A program made the position numbers and the translations under genes. Under the pieces are notes generated by a model, which worked only from the letters and a program-made list of their open reading frames with translations, was not told the DNA's origin and ran no database searches. Positions 1 to 8,901 of a DNA stretch of 64,000 nucleotides are shown one piece after another (positions within the stretch are counted from its first letter, which is position 1; each line of letters starts with the position of its first letter). The stretch comes from DSYU01 sp964437595 (lineage in GTDB: Bacteria > Chloroflexota > Anaerolineae > Anaerolineales > Anaerolineaceae), in NCBI GenBank assembly GCA_964437595.1, contig CAYTHO010000003.1, forward strand, positions 1 to 64,000, in the 5' to 3' direction.

Positions 1-25
1 GGGGTAGCGGGGGTGGGGATGGTAC

Positions 26-55
26 TACACTACACTACACTACACTACACTACAC
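26..55. repeat. Pentanucleotide tandem repeat (TACAC)6
   Basis: Six exact head-to-tail copies of TACAC follow a G-rich stretch at the window start. It lies about 130 bases before the Nudix gene. No gene or promoter is visible inside it. It could be a slippage-prone microsatellite or reflect a nearby contig end; the sequence does not decide between these. Confidence 0.85.
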
Positions 56-189
56 ATCGGGCCTTACTAATGTGCGAAGGATGCTTACTCAACCGGATAA
101 GGTCCAGCGTGCTCGCTATTATACGGATAAATTTTTAAATTACAATAGGCATTAAATTGTATCCGACTATTTCAATCACTGGGTATTAT

Positions 190-675
190 ATGAATCCATC
201 CGCCTCTCTTGCATATTCTGCCTCTCGCCCTGGAAAACGCATGGCTTCCGGCTGCCTGTTCCTGAACAAAGCCGGGGATATATTGATTGTTAAACCCACT
301 TACCGAGACGATTGGCTGCTGCCAGGTGGCTCGCTGGAAAAAGATGAATCCCCGGCGCAGGGCTGCGCTCGTGAAGTGCTTGAAGAGTTAGGGTTGAAAA
401 AAACCGTGCTGCGCCTGCTGTGCCTGGAATACCAGCCTGCCCATCAGGCCGGGACAGAGAGCCTGCAATTCATCTTTTATGGTGGCGTGCTGGACGAAGA
501 AGAGATTGCTGCTATTCAACTACAGAAAGAGGAAATTGCAGAATACCGTTTCTGTCCACGTGAAGAAGCCTTACACCTCCTGGCAGGCAAACTGGCAGAA
601 CGCTTGAAATTTGGTTTTCAAGCACTTGATGAAAATCGTGTGATTTATCTGGAAGATAAATCAGAAGCTCTGTAG
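190..675 (+). CDS. Nudix hydrolase
   Basis: This protein of about 160 residues carries a complete Nudix box. It reads G-x5-E-x7-REVLEELGL, with the first glycine in PGGSLEKDE, so the Mg2+-binding and catalytic glutamates are present. Nudix enzymes hydrolyse nucleoside diphosphates linked to another group; the substrate cannot be read from the sequence. The ATG at 190 is chosen. An in-frame TTG lies at 157 and another ATG at 241 (MASGCLF), which would begin at the usual edge of the fold. The gene stands alone and is followed by a hairpin with a T-run. Confidence 0.85.
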   Translation: MNPSASLAYSASRPGKRMASGCLFLNKAGDILIVKPTYRDDWLLPGGSLEKDESPAQGCAREVLEELGLKKTVLRLLCLEYQPAHQAGTESLQFIFYGGVLDEEEIAAIQLQKEEIAEYRFCPREEALHLLAGKLAERLKFGFQALDENRVIYLEDKSEAL

Positions 676-733
676 GAGGCGAACCAGCCTTTTTGTTTGA
701 CGAAAGATGCCAGTCATAGACCTCTCCCTCATT

Positions 734-780
734 CCCTCTCCACAATCGCACCAACCGCGATTCTGGAGAGGGATGCCTTT
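734..780 (+). terminator. Rho-independent terminator after the Nudix gene
   Basis: Two 16-base arms (734-749 and 757-772) pair with one mismatch around a 7-base loop. A short T-run (CCTTTT) follows on the plus strand. It lies between the convergent Nudix gene and the minus-strand gene ending at 780. Confidence 0.65.
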
Positions 781-1301
781 TAAGGGACATCGTACAAGAA
801 GGTGGATTTCTTCCGTGGTTTGAAAATTAAGAAACAAACGCGCTTCGAGCTCACTCTTTTGAGCTCATCGAAAAGGATTAACTGTTCTTTCCTGATACGG
901 TCCGTACATCCTTTCACTTCGCAAAAGAAGTAATCGGAAAGATCGGGTGTGTAGACCAATAGGTCCGGGCATTGAACATGGTAGAGCTTTTTAGAATTAA
1001 TCACAAGATCGAAAACCTGCGGATCAACGAGCCGAGAAAGGATTTCTCGTTTTCGTTTATGTTTTGGATACTGGTACTTTCCAAGTATGCTCAGGTTTCC
1101 AGTTGTTTCATAAAGCAGGATGGCCGCGCGCCATTCGTAAAAATGGTAATTTGGCTGATGTATCGCTTGCGAATAGTCTAACTCGTCAAATAGGGTGGGG
1201 TACTTTTCAAACCAGGTTTTGCGCAAAGGCCCGTTAATAAAGCTCTCTCTTTCAGCCAAATCCACTTCAAACTTGCCGTAGAAGTCGATCTCATCTGTCA
1301 T
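780..1301 (-). CDS. PD-(D/E)XK (VRR-NUC-like) nuclease domain protein
   Basis: A 173-residue protein whose C-terminal half fits a restriction-like nuclease core. It has Asp113 in CPDLLVY, Glu128 and Lys130 in FFCEVKG, then Gln140 in RKEQLILFDEL, plus an upstream Glu56. This D-(ExK)-Q layout is that of the VRR-NUC branch of the PD-(D/E)XK superfamily, which contains structure-specific nucleases and restriction/repair proteins. The start is supported by GAGGT just ahead of the ATG. No methylase or helicase lies beside it, so there is no sign of a restriction system. The substrate is unknown. Confidence 0.6.
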   Translation of the reverse strand: MTDEIDFYGKFEVDLAERESFINGPLRKTWFEKYPTLFDELDYSQAIHQPNYHFYEWRAAILLYETTGNLSILGKYQYPKHKRKREILSRLVDPQVFDLVINSKKLYHVQCPDLLVYTPDLSDYFFCEVKGCTDRIRKEQLILFDELKRVSSKRVCFLIFKPRKKSTFLYDVP

Positions 1302-1339
1302 TTTGACCTCATGAGCAACGCTATTCTGCGATGAAAAGC

Positions 1340-1735
1340 CTAATCCTTCGTAACCGCTGTCAGGTTCATTGTCAACAGGACGCCTGGTTTGGGTAATTCG
1401 CGAACGCCGATTACCGTGCGTGCCGGTCGATGGTCTTCCATAACTTCTACATAGGCTCGATTCATTTCTTCAAAGTCTTGCATATCTTTGAGGAATACAT
1501 TCACATGGACGATGTGATGCAAATCTGAACCGACCGATTCGAGCATTACCCGAAATGATTCAAGGATTTGTTTTGCCTGCGAATATACATCGCTCCCAGC
1601 AAGGTGACCTGACCGGGGATTAACTCCAGCCGTGCCGCCAATCGTTATGAATAGACCAACTTTTGCGATGTGATTATAGGGACCAATCGGGTTGGGGGTG
1701 TTGGGTGGTGTAGAGGTTTCTACCTGGGGCGTCAT
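1340..1735 (-). CDS. RidA/YjgF/YER057c family protein
   Basis: A 131-residue protein of the Rid family, whose archetype deaminates reactive enamine/imine intermediates. The family features GxxxxPxTG-like strands, a HIVHVNVFLKDM core and PARTVIGVRELPKPG are present. The substrate-binding arginine of RidA (Arg105 in E. coli numbering) is kept in PART. The position matching catalytic Glu120 appears to be Thr (LLTMNL) in my hand alignment, so it may not be an archetypal RidA deaminase. It follows carB by 38 bases on the same strand and is probably cotranscribed with carAB. AAGGAA precedes its ATG. Confidence 0.85.
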   Translation of the reverse strand: MTPQVETSTPPNTPNPIGPYNHIAKVGLFITIGGTAGVNPRSGHLAGSDVYSQAKQILESFRVMLESVGSDLHHIVHVNVFLKDMQDFEEMNRAYVEVMEDHRPARTVIGVRELPKPGVLLTMNLTAVTKD

Positions 1736-1773
1736 AGGTTTTTCCTTGGAATGCGTGTTACAGGTCCGCTAAT

Positions 1774-4700
1774 CTACTGTCTCGAATAGTGATCCTGCAA
1801 GGAGCGGTAGCGAAGTTCTTTTTGCCTTAATGCCTGGATGGCCGAAACCGCCGCCGCAGCAGCGGAGAGGGTGGTCAGCAAAGGCACGTTCATGCGCGTA
1901 GCCGCGGTGCGGATCAGCGCGCCGTCGGAGTGGGTGATGGGGCCAAGGGGGGTGTTGAGGATGAGGTTCACTTTGCCCGCGTTGATCAGGTCGACCACGT
2001 GGGGCGAGCCCTGCGAAACCTTGTTGACGGCGACCACCGGCAGGCCGACGCGGCGGAAGTAATCGGCGGTGCCGGGGGTGGCGTAGAGCAGGAAGCCCAT
2101 GCGGTAAAAATCGCGGGCGATCTTCAGCGCGGCGCCTTTGTCGAAATCGTTGGCGCTGACCAGCACTGCGCCTTCTAAGGGCAGGATGGTGCCCGCGGCA
2201 AGCTGTGATTTGGCGAAGGCGTGCCCGAAGCGGGAGGCGTGGCCCATCACTTCGCCGGTGCTGCGCATTTCCGGGCCGAGGACGGTCACATCACTGGGCA
2301 GTTTCTTGAAGGGCAGTACGGCCTCTTTGACGAAGAAGCCGTCCACCACCGGCTCGGCGATTACGCCCAGGTCGGCCAGCTTGCGCCCGGCCATTACCTG
2401 CGCGGCGATGCGCGCCATGGGCAGGCCGGTGGCCTTGCTGGCATACGGCACGGTGCGCGAAGCGCGCGGGTTGACTTCGATCACATAAACCACATCCTCT
2501 TTGATCGCGAACTGGATGTTGAGGATGCCCTTCACCTGCAGGGCCAGGCCCAGGCGCTCGGTGTATTCGCGGATGGTGTTGAGGTGGTACTGACTGACCT
2601 TGTAGGGCGGCAGGATGCAGGCCGAGTCGCCGGAGTGCACCCCGGCTTCCTCGATGTGCTGCATGATCGCGCCGATCACCACCCGCTCGCCGTCGGCCAG
2701 CGCGTCCACATCGATCTCGTAAGCGTCTTCCATAAAGCGGTCGATCAGCAGCGGCTGGCCTGGCGCGGCTTCCAGGGCTGCTTCCACGAACCCGGCCAAC
2801 TGCGACTCGTCGCCGACGATGGCCATGGCCCGCCCGCCCAGCACGAACGAGGGCCGCACCAGCACCGGGTAGCCGATCTGCCTGGCAACCTCGCGCCCGC
2901 CTTCCAGCGAGCTGGCGATGCCGTATTCGGGGTGAGCGATATCCAGGCGCTCCAGCAGGTCGGCAAACTGCTCGCGGTCTTCGGCCAGGGCGATGGAGGA
3001 TGGCGAGGTGCCCAGGATGGGCACGCCGGCTTTCTCCAGCCCTTCGGCCAGGTTGAGCGGGGTCTGCCCACCCAACTGGAGGATGACCCCCTCGGGTTGC
3101 TCGCGCTCAACCACGTCCAGCACGTGCTCGAGCGTCATCGGCTCGAAGTACAGGCGGTCGGAGGTGTCGTAGTCGGTCGAGACCGTCTCGGGGTTGCAGT
3201 TGTGCATGATGATCTCGTAACCGCGCTGGCTGAGAGTGAAGGCCGCCTGGCAGCAGCAGTAATCGAATTCAATGCCCTGCCCGATGCGGTTCGGCCCGCC
3301 GCCCAGGATCATAATTTTTGGCCCAGAGGTAGGCCACGACTCATCTTCGGTTTCGTAAGCGCTGTACAGGTACGGCGTCTGCGAGGCGAACTCGGCGGCG
3401 CAGGTGTCGACGCGCTGGAAGGTGGGGCGAATGCCCATCTGCTGGCGCAGGCGGCGCATTTCCAAAAAGCTGAACGGAGCACCCGGCCTGGAGAGCAGCC
3501 GCGCCAGGTGGCTGTCGGCGAAACCGGCGCGCTTGGCCCGGCGCAGCAGGTCCGCGTCGATGGTGGCGGGGGTGCGCTCGCGCAGCGCTAATTCTAATGC
3601 CGCGATTTCGCCCATCTGGGCCAGGAACCAGGTGTCCATGCGGTTGTGCTGGGCAATTTCCGCGCAGGAGATGCCCGAACGCAAGGCGCGGTACACGCTG
3701 AACAGCCGCCCGGAGGTGGGGCGAACGATTTCCTCCAGCGTCCCGGGCGCATCCATCCATTCCCGGCGGGCGGGGCCAGAACCGTCTGGCGCGTCCACGC
3801 CGATTTCCAGGGATTGGATGGCCTTCATCAGGGCCTGTTTGAAGGTGCTGCCCAGCGCCATCACCTCGCCCACCGACTTCATCTGCGGGCCGAGGGTGGT
3901 ATCCACGCCGGGGAACTTCTCAAACGACCAGCGTGGAATTTTGACAACCACGTAATCCAGCGCCGGTTCAAAGGCCGCCACGGTCTGCCCGGTGATGTCG
4001 TTGGGAATTTCGTCCAGGGTGTACCCGGCGGCGACCAGCGCGGCGATTTTGGCGATGGGGAAGCCGGTGGCTTTGGAGGCCAGCGCCGAAGAGCGCGAAA
4101 CGCGCGGGTTCATCTCGATAATCAGGGTGCGCCCGGTCTGCGGGTCGACGGCGAACTGCACGTTGGAGCCGCCGGTCTCCACGCCCACGGCGCTCATCAC
4201 CCGCCGGGCCAGGTCGCGCAGGACCTGGTACTCGCGGTCGGTGAGGGTCTGGGCCGGGGCTACGGTGATGCTGTCGCCGGTATGCACGCCCATCGGGTCG
4301 AGGTTCTCGATGGAGCATACCACCACGAAGTTATCCGCCGAGTCGCGCATCACTTCCAGCTCGTATTCCTTCCAGCCCAGCACCGACTCTTCGATCCATG
4401 CCTGGCGGATGGGGGATTCGTCCAGAGCCTGGCGCACGGCCTCGGGCAGCGCTTCCGGTTCGTACACCCACGAAGCGCCGCTGCCGCCCAGCGCGAAGGA
4501 AGCGCGCACCAGCAGCGGGTACCCGGCCTTCTCAGCGATGGCCTGGGCTTCGGCCAGCGAGCGCACCGGCCCGCCTTCCGGCACCGGCAGCCCGGCTTTG
4601 ATCATCGTCTCGCGGAACAGGTTGCGGTCTTCAGCGATGCGGATGGCGTCGATGGTGGCGCCAATCAGGCGCACGCCGTATTTATCGAGCACGCCGTTTT

Positions 4701-5010
4701 CGGTCAGCGCCAGGGCCAGATTCAGCCCGGTCTGCCCGCCCACGGTGGGCAGCATCACATCGGGGTGCTCCTGGGCGATGATGGCTTCCAGCGCCTCGGG
4801 AGTCAGCGGCTCGATATAGGTGGCATCGGCCAGCTCCGGGTCGGTCATCACGGTGGCGGGGTTGGAATTGATCAGGATGATGCGGTAGCCCTGGGCGCGC
4901 AGGGCCTTGACCGCCTGCGTGCCGGAATAGTCGAACTCCGCCGCCTGGCCAATGACGATCGGGCCTGAACCGGGGATCAGGATGGAGTGGATGTCGGTGC
5001 GTTTTGGCAT
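1774..5010 (-). CDS. carB: Carbamoyl-phosphate synthase large subunit
   Basis: At 1078 residues this matches the usual CarB length. It has two homologous halves, each with a pre-ATP-grasp and an ATP-grasp domain. The first begins KILIPGSGPIVIGQ-like (SILIPGSGPIVIGQAAEFDYSG); the second repeats it near residue 555 (KIMILGGGPNRIGQGIEFDY). Each half has a GGQT motif. The last 130 residues form the MGS-like allosteric domain, where ornithine and UMP act in the E. coli enzyme. CarB makes carbamoyl phosphate from bicarbonate, ATP and ammonia supplied by CarA, for arginine and pyrimidine synthesis. It lies directly downstream of carA. Confidence 0.98.
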   Translation of the reverse strand: MPKRTDIHSILIPGSGPIVIGQAAEFDYSGTQAVKALRAQGYRIILINSNPATVMTDPELADATYIEPLTPEALEAIIAQEHPDVMLPTVGGQTGLNLALALTENGVLDKYGVRLIGATIDAIRIAEDRNLFRETMIKAGLPVPEGGPVRSLAEAQAIAEKAGYPLLVRASFALGGSGASWVYEPEALPEAVRQALDESPIRQAWIEESVLGWKEYELEVMRDSADNFVVVCSIENLDPMGVHTGDSITVAPAQTLTDREYQVLRDLARRVMSAVGVETGGSNVQFAVDPQTGRTLIIEMNPRVSRSSALASKATGFPIAKIAALVAAGYTLDEIPNDITGQTVAAFEPALDYVVVKIPRWSFEKFPGVDTTLGPQMKSVGEVMALGSTFKQALMKAIQSLEIGVDAPDGSGPARREWMDAPGTLEEIVRPTSGRLFSVYRALRSGISCAEIAQHNRMDTWFLAQMGEIAALELALRERTPATIDADLLRRAKRAGFADSHLARLLSRPGAPFSFLEMRRLRQQMGIRPTFQRVDTCAAEFASQTPYLYSAYETEDESWPTSGPKIMILGGGPNRIGQGIEFDYCCCQAAFTLSQRGYEIIMHNCNPETVSTDYDTSDRLYFEPMTLEHVLDVVEREQPEGVILQLGGQTPLNLAEGLEKAGVPILGTSPSSIALAEDREQFADLLERLDIAHPEYGIASSLEGGREVARQIGYPVLVRPSFVLGGRAMAIVGDESQLAGFVEAALEAAPGQPLLIDRFMEDAYEIDVDALADGERVVIGAIMQHIEEAGVHSGDSACILPPYKVSQYHLNTIREYTERLGLALQVKGILNIQFAIKEDVVYVIEVNPRASRTVPYASKATGLPMARIAAQVMAGRKLADLGVIAEPVVDGFFVKEAVLPFKKLPSDVTVLGPEMRSTGEVMGHASRFGHAFAKSQLAAGTILPLEGAVLVSANDFDKGAALKIARDFYRMGFLLYATPGTADYFRRVGLPVVAVNKVSQGSPHVVDLINAGKVNLILNTPLGPITHSDGALIRTAATRMNVPLLTTLSAAAAAVSAIQALRQKELRYRSLQDHYSRQ

Positions 5011-5033
5011 AGGAAACCTGTAAGAAGAGAATT

Positions 5034-5086
5034 AACCGCGAAGGTGCGAAGGAAGAAAAGAGAAAACCGCGAAGGTGCGAAGGAAG
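5034..5086. repeat. Direct repeat in the carA-carB spacer
   Basis: A 22-base unit beginning AACCGCGAAGGTGCGAAGGA occurs twice (5034-5055 and 5065-5086) with a 31-base period, in the 103-base gap between carA and carB. Each unit contains a smaller internal repeat (GCGAAGG). The spacer would be transcribed in the carAB mRNA. It resembles short 'cttcgcaccttcgcggtt' phrases scattered in many bacterial genomes; whether it is a dispersed family here needs the genome. Confidence 0.85.
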
Positions 5087-5113
5087 AGCGAAGAAGGAAA
5101 AACGAAAGAAAAT

Positions 5114-6253
5114 TTATTTTTTGATCAATCGATAGAATTCGCCGAACAGGCCGTGGGCGTCGTGGGGGCCGGGGGCGGCTTCGGGGTGATACTGGATGCC
5201 GATGACCGGGCGGTTCTTCAGGCGCATGCCTTCTAATGTGCGGTCGTTCAGGCTCAGGTGGGTCACTTCCACCTCGGCTGGGTCCAGGCTGTCGAGGGCG
5301 ACCGCGTAATTATGGTTCTGCGATGTCACCTGCACCTGCCCAGTGCGCAGGTCCTGGACGGGATGGTTGCCGGAGTGGTGCCCGAACTTGAGCTTGATGG
5401 TCTGCCCGCCGATAGCGCGCCCAATCAACTGGTGGCCCAGGCAGATGCCAAAGATCGGCACGCCGGTCTCGATCAGCTCGCTCACCACCGAGACGATGCG
5501 CGGCAGGCCTGCTGGGTCGCCGGGGCCGTTGGAGAGCAGAATGCTGTCCGGGCGCAGCGCGAGGGCTTCCTCGCAGGTGGTGTAGGCCGGGACAACCGTC
5601 ACGCGCAGTCCGAAGGCCGCCAGGTGGCGGGCGATGTTGCGCTTGGCGCCGAAATCGAACAGCAGCACGTGCGGGGCGGAAGCTGGTTCATTTTCGCCGC
5701 CTTTTCCTTCGGCGGGCGCGGCAACCCACTTATCACCCGGGTCGCCCTGCCAGGGGGCCGGCTCGCAGCAGGTGACTTCCTGGACCATGTCGCGCCCATC
5801 CAGCCCGGGCCAGGCGCGGGCCATTTCTAACAGCTTATCGCCCGGCGTGCCGCAGGTGGAAAGGGCCGCTTTCATGGTGCCCTGGTCGCGCAGCTTGCGG
5901 GTGATGCAGCGCGTGTCGATGCCGCTGATACCGGGCAGGTTGTAGCGCGCCATCCACTCCGGCAGGCTGAGCGCTGAGCGCCAGTTGGATACCTCGGGGC
6001 TGATCTCTCGCACCAGCGCGGCGGAGGCCTGTGGAATGATCGATTCGTTATCTTCCAGGTTGATCCCCACGTTGCCGATGTGCGAGACGGTGAACAGCAC
6101 CCCCTGTCCGCGGTAGGAGGGATCGGTGAGAATTTCCTGGTAGCCGGTCATGCTGGTGTTGAATACCAGCTCAAAGACCGCGTCGACCTGCCCGCCAAAG
6201 GCTTCCCCTGGCAGGATGGTTCCATCTTCAAGCGCTAATGTAGCTTTGGGCAT
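5114..6253 (-). CDS. carA: Carbamoyl-phosphate synthase small (glutaminase) subunit
   Basis: A 379-residue CarA of normal length. The N-terminal CPSase small-subunit domain (ALEDGTILPGEAFG, FNTSMTGYQEILTDPSY) is followed by a class I glutamine amidotransferase domain. The nucleophile Cys271 lies in GICLGHQ and the His356/Glu358 pair in YHPEA, so the glutaminase triad is intact. It frees ammonia from glutamine and channels it to CarB. It is the first gene of a carA-carB-RidA operon. A promoter lies 34-63 bases upstream of the ATG with only a short leader, and I see no PyrR or attenuator structure. Confidence 0.97.
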   Translation of the reverse strand: MPKATLALEDGTILPGEAFGGQVDAVFELVFNTSMTGYQEILTDPSYRGQGVLFTVSHIGNVGINLEDNESIIPQASAALVREISPEVSNWRSALSLPEWMARYNLPGISGIDTRCITRKLRDQGTMKAALSTCGTPGDKLLEMARAWPGLDGRDMVQEVTCCEPAPWQGDPGDKWVAAPAEGKGGENEPASAPHVLLFDFGAKRNIARHLAAFGLRVTVVPAYTTCEEALALRPDSILLSNGPGDPAGLPRIVSVVSELIETGVPIFGICLGHQLIGRAIGGQTIKLKFGHHSGNHPVQDLRTGQVQVTSQNHNYAVALDSLDPAEVEVTHLSLNDRTLEGMRLKNRPVIGIQYHPEAAPGPHDAHGLFGEFYRLIKK

Positions 6254-6286
6254 AAGGTCTGTACCAATATTGAGAAGATTTTGGCT

Positions 6287-6316
6287 AGTATATCATCATT
6301 ACAACGGTCTAGACAA
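6287..6316 (-). promoter_or_regulatory. Candidate sigma-70 promoter of carAB
   Basis: On the minus strand TTGTCT (6316-6311) is followed after 18 bases by TATACT (6292-6287). The predicted start near 6280 gives a leader of about 25 bases before the carA ATG. Confidence 0.55.
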
Positions 6317-6385
6317 CAGGGAAAATGGCGCAATCTATGGCCCTTCCAATGTCAAGCGGATGAAACCTCTCACCCCGAACCCTCC

Positions 6386-6418
6386 CCCCATGATCTGCCG
6401 CTCTTGAGGATCATGGGG
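6386..6418. repeat. Inverted repeat between the divergent carA and phosphatase genes
   Basis: Perfect 10-base arms CCCCATGATC and GATCATGGGG (6386-6395, 6409-6418) enclose a 13-base loop. They sit in C-rich sequence (ACCCCGAACCCTCCCC) that looks like a dispersed intergenic repeat. It is not followed by a T-run and lies between divergent genes, so it is unlikely to be an ordinary terminator. A -10-like TACAAT lies at 6458-6463, without a well-spaced -35. Confidence 0.5.
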
Positions 6419-6546
6419 AGAGGGAGCTTGAAATGGATCATACCGGGGGTTTTGCGGTACAATGATTCCGCGGCAGGCGGGACAAAAATACAACCGGCGT
6501 CCTGGCTGCCTGGTACGCGCTATTCTGCCAGACGTATTCGTATTTG

Positions 6547-8850
6547 ATGCTAAAACTTCGCGATTTCTTACATTTGCCACAGCTTGACAGCCTGGTAAGC
6601 CAGATGGTTGCCGATGAGAGCGGCCTGGTGGTCCTGGCTGGCATCGAAGCGCGGCAGGTCACCGCGGATGTGCCCGGCGCGATGACAGCCAGCGGGTTGT
6701 CGGCGATTTTTAACATCCTGATGCAGGAAATTCTGATGGCGCGCCCGCTGGCGCAGGCAGTGATTATTGCTGAGGAGCGCTCGCTGGCAAAAGTTCCGCG
6801 GCAATTTACCCGCCGGGTGCGCCTGCTGCAAGTGGACACGCCGGAGGCATATACGCAGCAGATCGATATTGCCGCGCGCCAGCGGCCCGGCCTGCTGGTG
6901 ATCGAGCACCTGACCCGTGACTCTGCCGCGGCGGCCTTCCGCGCCGCGCAAAGCGGCGTGCGCGTGCTGGCCCAGCTCGATTCGGTGCTGCGCGGCCCTT
7001 CGGTGGCGCACCAGATTCTGGAAATGGGTGTCTCACGCGACCAACTTTCCGCCCTGCAGTGGGTGCTGACCAACCAGCGCATGTCGGTGCTGTGCGCGCG
7101 CTGCAAGCACGCCGTCGAGGCGGGCAGCGAGCCGTTCGACCGCCTGCGCGGGCGCTATCCCCACCTGGGCGCGGTGCTCGACGATCTGGTGGGCGGTGGA
7201 ACGGCGGGCGCTCGCCCGGCGCGGAAGCAGCCTGCCCGGTTCTTCCGCGCTGGTACCTGCGAGAAGTGCCACGGCACCGGTTACGAGGGCGATATCGCTG
7301 TGTTCGACATTTTCCGCAACGACCCCCAGCAGCCTGACTTCTTCACCCAACGCAGCCTGCTTTCGCTGGAGGAATATGCCCTGCACCTGGCTGCCGACGG
7401 CGAACTGGACCTGGATGACCTGCTGGACCTGGAGAGTCATCACCTGCGCCGCACTTACCAGCTTTTGGCGGCTTCGGAGCGCAAGCTGACTGAGACCAAC
7501 ACCGCTTTGAACCGCAAGCTGTTCGAACTGGAGGCGTCTAACCGGGTGCTGGTGCAGCGCACGGAAGTGCTGATGTCGCTGCAAGATTTAGGGCAGGCCT
7601 TGATCTCTTCCACCGGCCTGAACGAGCTGGCCTCGCGCATCTGCCGTAGGGCCGGCGAGTTGTGCGGCGCGGATCGGGTGGCGCTGTACTTCCGCGGCTC
7701 GATTGAGGCAGAAACCAGCACTGCCGAAATCCTGGCGCTGCGGGGCTGGGACGCTTCCTTCGTGGGGCAGCGCCTGGATGTGCGCCATTTGTTTGATCCC
7801 CAGGAAGCGCCGCGCATCACCCGCTTCATGCAGGCGCCGCCGGGCGTGCACCCGATTCAACTGGCGCTTGGCGAAGAGGCGCAGGAGAAGCAGATCCTCA
7901 TGGGGCTGCGCGTGCCGCTGGTGGCGCAGGACCAGCAGGTGGGCGTGATGATCGTGCAGTGCACGCAGAAGGAGCACTTCACCCCCGGCGAGACCGCCCT
8001 GCTGCAAACCTTTGCCAATCAGGCCGCCCTGGCGATCCAGCGCGCCGGGCTGGTTGAGGAACTGCGGGGAAAAATCTCGCAGCTTGAAAAGGCCCAGGCC
8101 GAGCTGGTCACCAAAGAGCGCATGGAGCGCGAGCTGGAGCTGGCTCGCCAGGTACAGCAGAGCATGCTGCCGCAGCGTTTTCCGGAGATCAGCGGGTACG
8201 CGCTTTCGGCAAAGAACGAACCGGCTCGCCAGGTGGGCGGCGACTTTTATGATGTTATCTGGCTGGATGATGATCATTTTGGGGTGGTCATCGCCGATGT
8301 AGCCGATAAGGGCATGCCCGCCGCATTGTACATGGCGCTCACCCGCAGCCTGCTGCTGGCAGAAGCGCGCCGGGCCTTCTGTCCATCCGAGGTGCTGATC
8401 AATATCAACCGCCTGCTGCTCGAACTGGCGGCGATGGGCGGGTTTGTGTCCGTTTTCTACGGCGTGGTCGACCGATTGAACAGGCGGATGGTGTATTCTC
8501 GCGCCGGGCACGAACGCCCGCTGCTGCTGCGCAATGGGCAGGCTTACCACCTGCCGGGGGAGGGCGCGGTGCTGGGCATCCTGGAAGAAGACGCGCTGAA
8601 CCTGTCGGAAGAAACGATTGATCTGTTCGCGGGGGACCGGGTGGTGCTCTTCACCGATGGGCTGACCGATGTTGCCGACACGGATGGGGTGTTCTCCGGG
8701 CGGGCGCGGCTGGAAACCCTGCTGCTGGCCCGCGCGCACCTGCCCGCCGATCAGATTTGCTCCGCCATTTTTGCCGACCTGGCCTCGTTCCGCGGGCAAG
8801 CTGAACAATTCGATGACATGACTTTGCTTGTGCTGGAAGTGAAGGAATAA
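6547..8850 (+). CDS. Degenerate GspE/PilB-like ATPase domain fused to GAF and SpoIIE/RsbU phosphatase
   Basis: A 767-residue fusion. Residues ~20-275 follow the C-terminal core of type II secretion/type IV pilus ATPases in order: SGLVVLAG where Walker A should be, RPGLLVIEHLTRD at Walker B, ILEMGVSRDQL, NQRMSVLCARCK, then CEKCHGTGYEGDIAVFDIF. The GxxxxGKT loop is lost, but the four zinc-type cysteines (183/186, 238/241) remain. A coiled coil (~300-350) and a GAF domain (~350-500) follow. The C-terminal PPM-type phosphatase keeps its metal aspartates (GGDFYD near 565, ADVADKGMPAA, LFTDGLTD, DDMTLL). It should dephosphorylate Ser/Thr, typically on an anti-anti-sigma factor in this family, but no such partner is adjacent. 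The ATG at 6547 follows an in-frame TTG at 6544. Confidence 0.88.
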   Translation: MLKLRDFLHLPQLDSLVSQMVADESGLVVLAGIEARQVTADVPGAMTASGLSAIFNILMQEILMARPLAQAVIIAEERSLAKVPRQFTRRVRLLQVDTPEAYTQQIDIAARQRPGLLVIEHLTRDSAAAAFRAAQSGVRVLAQLDSVLRGPSVAHQILEMGVSRDQLSALQWVLTNQRMSVLCARCKHAVEAGSEPFDRLRGRYPHLGAVLDDLVGGGTAGARPARKQPARFFRAGTCEKCHGTGYEGDIAVFDIFRNDPQQPDFFTQRSLLSLEEYALHLAADGELDLDDLLDLESHHLRRTYQLLAASERKLTETNTALNRKLFELEASNRVLVQRTEVLMSLQDLGQALISSTGLNELASRICRRAGELCGADRVALYFRGSIEAETSTAEILALRGWDASFVGQRLDVRHLFDPQEAPRITRFMQAPPGVHPIQLALGEEAQEKQILMGLRVPLVAQDQQVGVMIVQCTQKEHFTPGETALLQTFANQAALAIQRAGLVEELRGKISQLEKAQAELVTKERMERELELARQVQQSMLPQRFPEISGYALSAKNEPARQVGGDFYDVIWLDDDHFGVVIADVADKGMPAALYMALTRSLLLAEARRAFCPSEVLININRLLLELAAMGGFVSVFYGVVDRLNRRMVYSRAGHERPLLLRNGQAYHLPGEGAVLGILEEDALNLSEETIDLFAGDRVVLFTDGLTDVADTDGVFSGRARLETLLLARAHLPADQICSAIFADLASFRGQAEQFDDMTLLVLEVKE

Positions 8851-8901
8851 AACGGTTTGTCGCGCACGCCTGGAAGCGTGTTCGGCCAATCGGGTGATGC
8901 G

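Noticed and set aside
2221..4968. Long open frames of several hundred codons opposite carB
   Set aside because: They lie on the other strand of a highly conserved GC-rich gene, have low-complexity, His/Gly/Arg-rich translations and no start signals. They are shadows of carB.
7588..8889. 433-codon minus-strand frame opposite the SpoIIE phosphatase
   Set aside because: Shadow of the phosphatase gene, rich in Gln/His/Arg, no domain.
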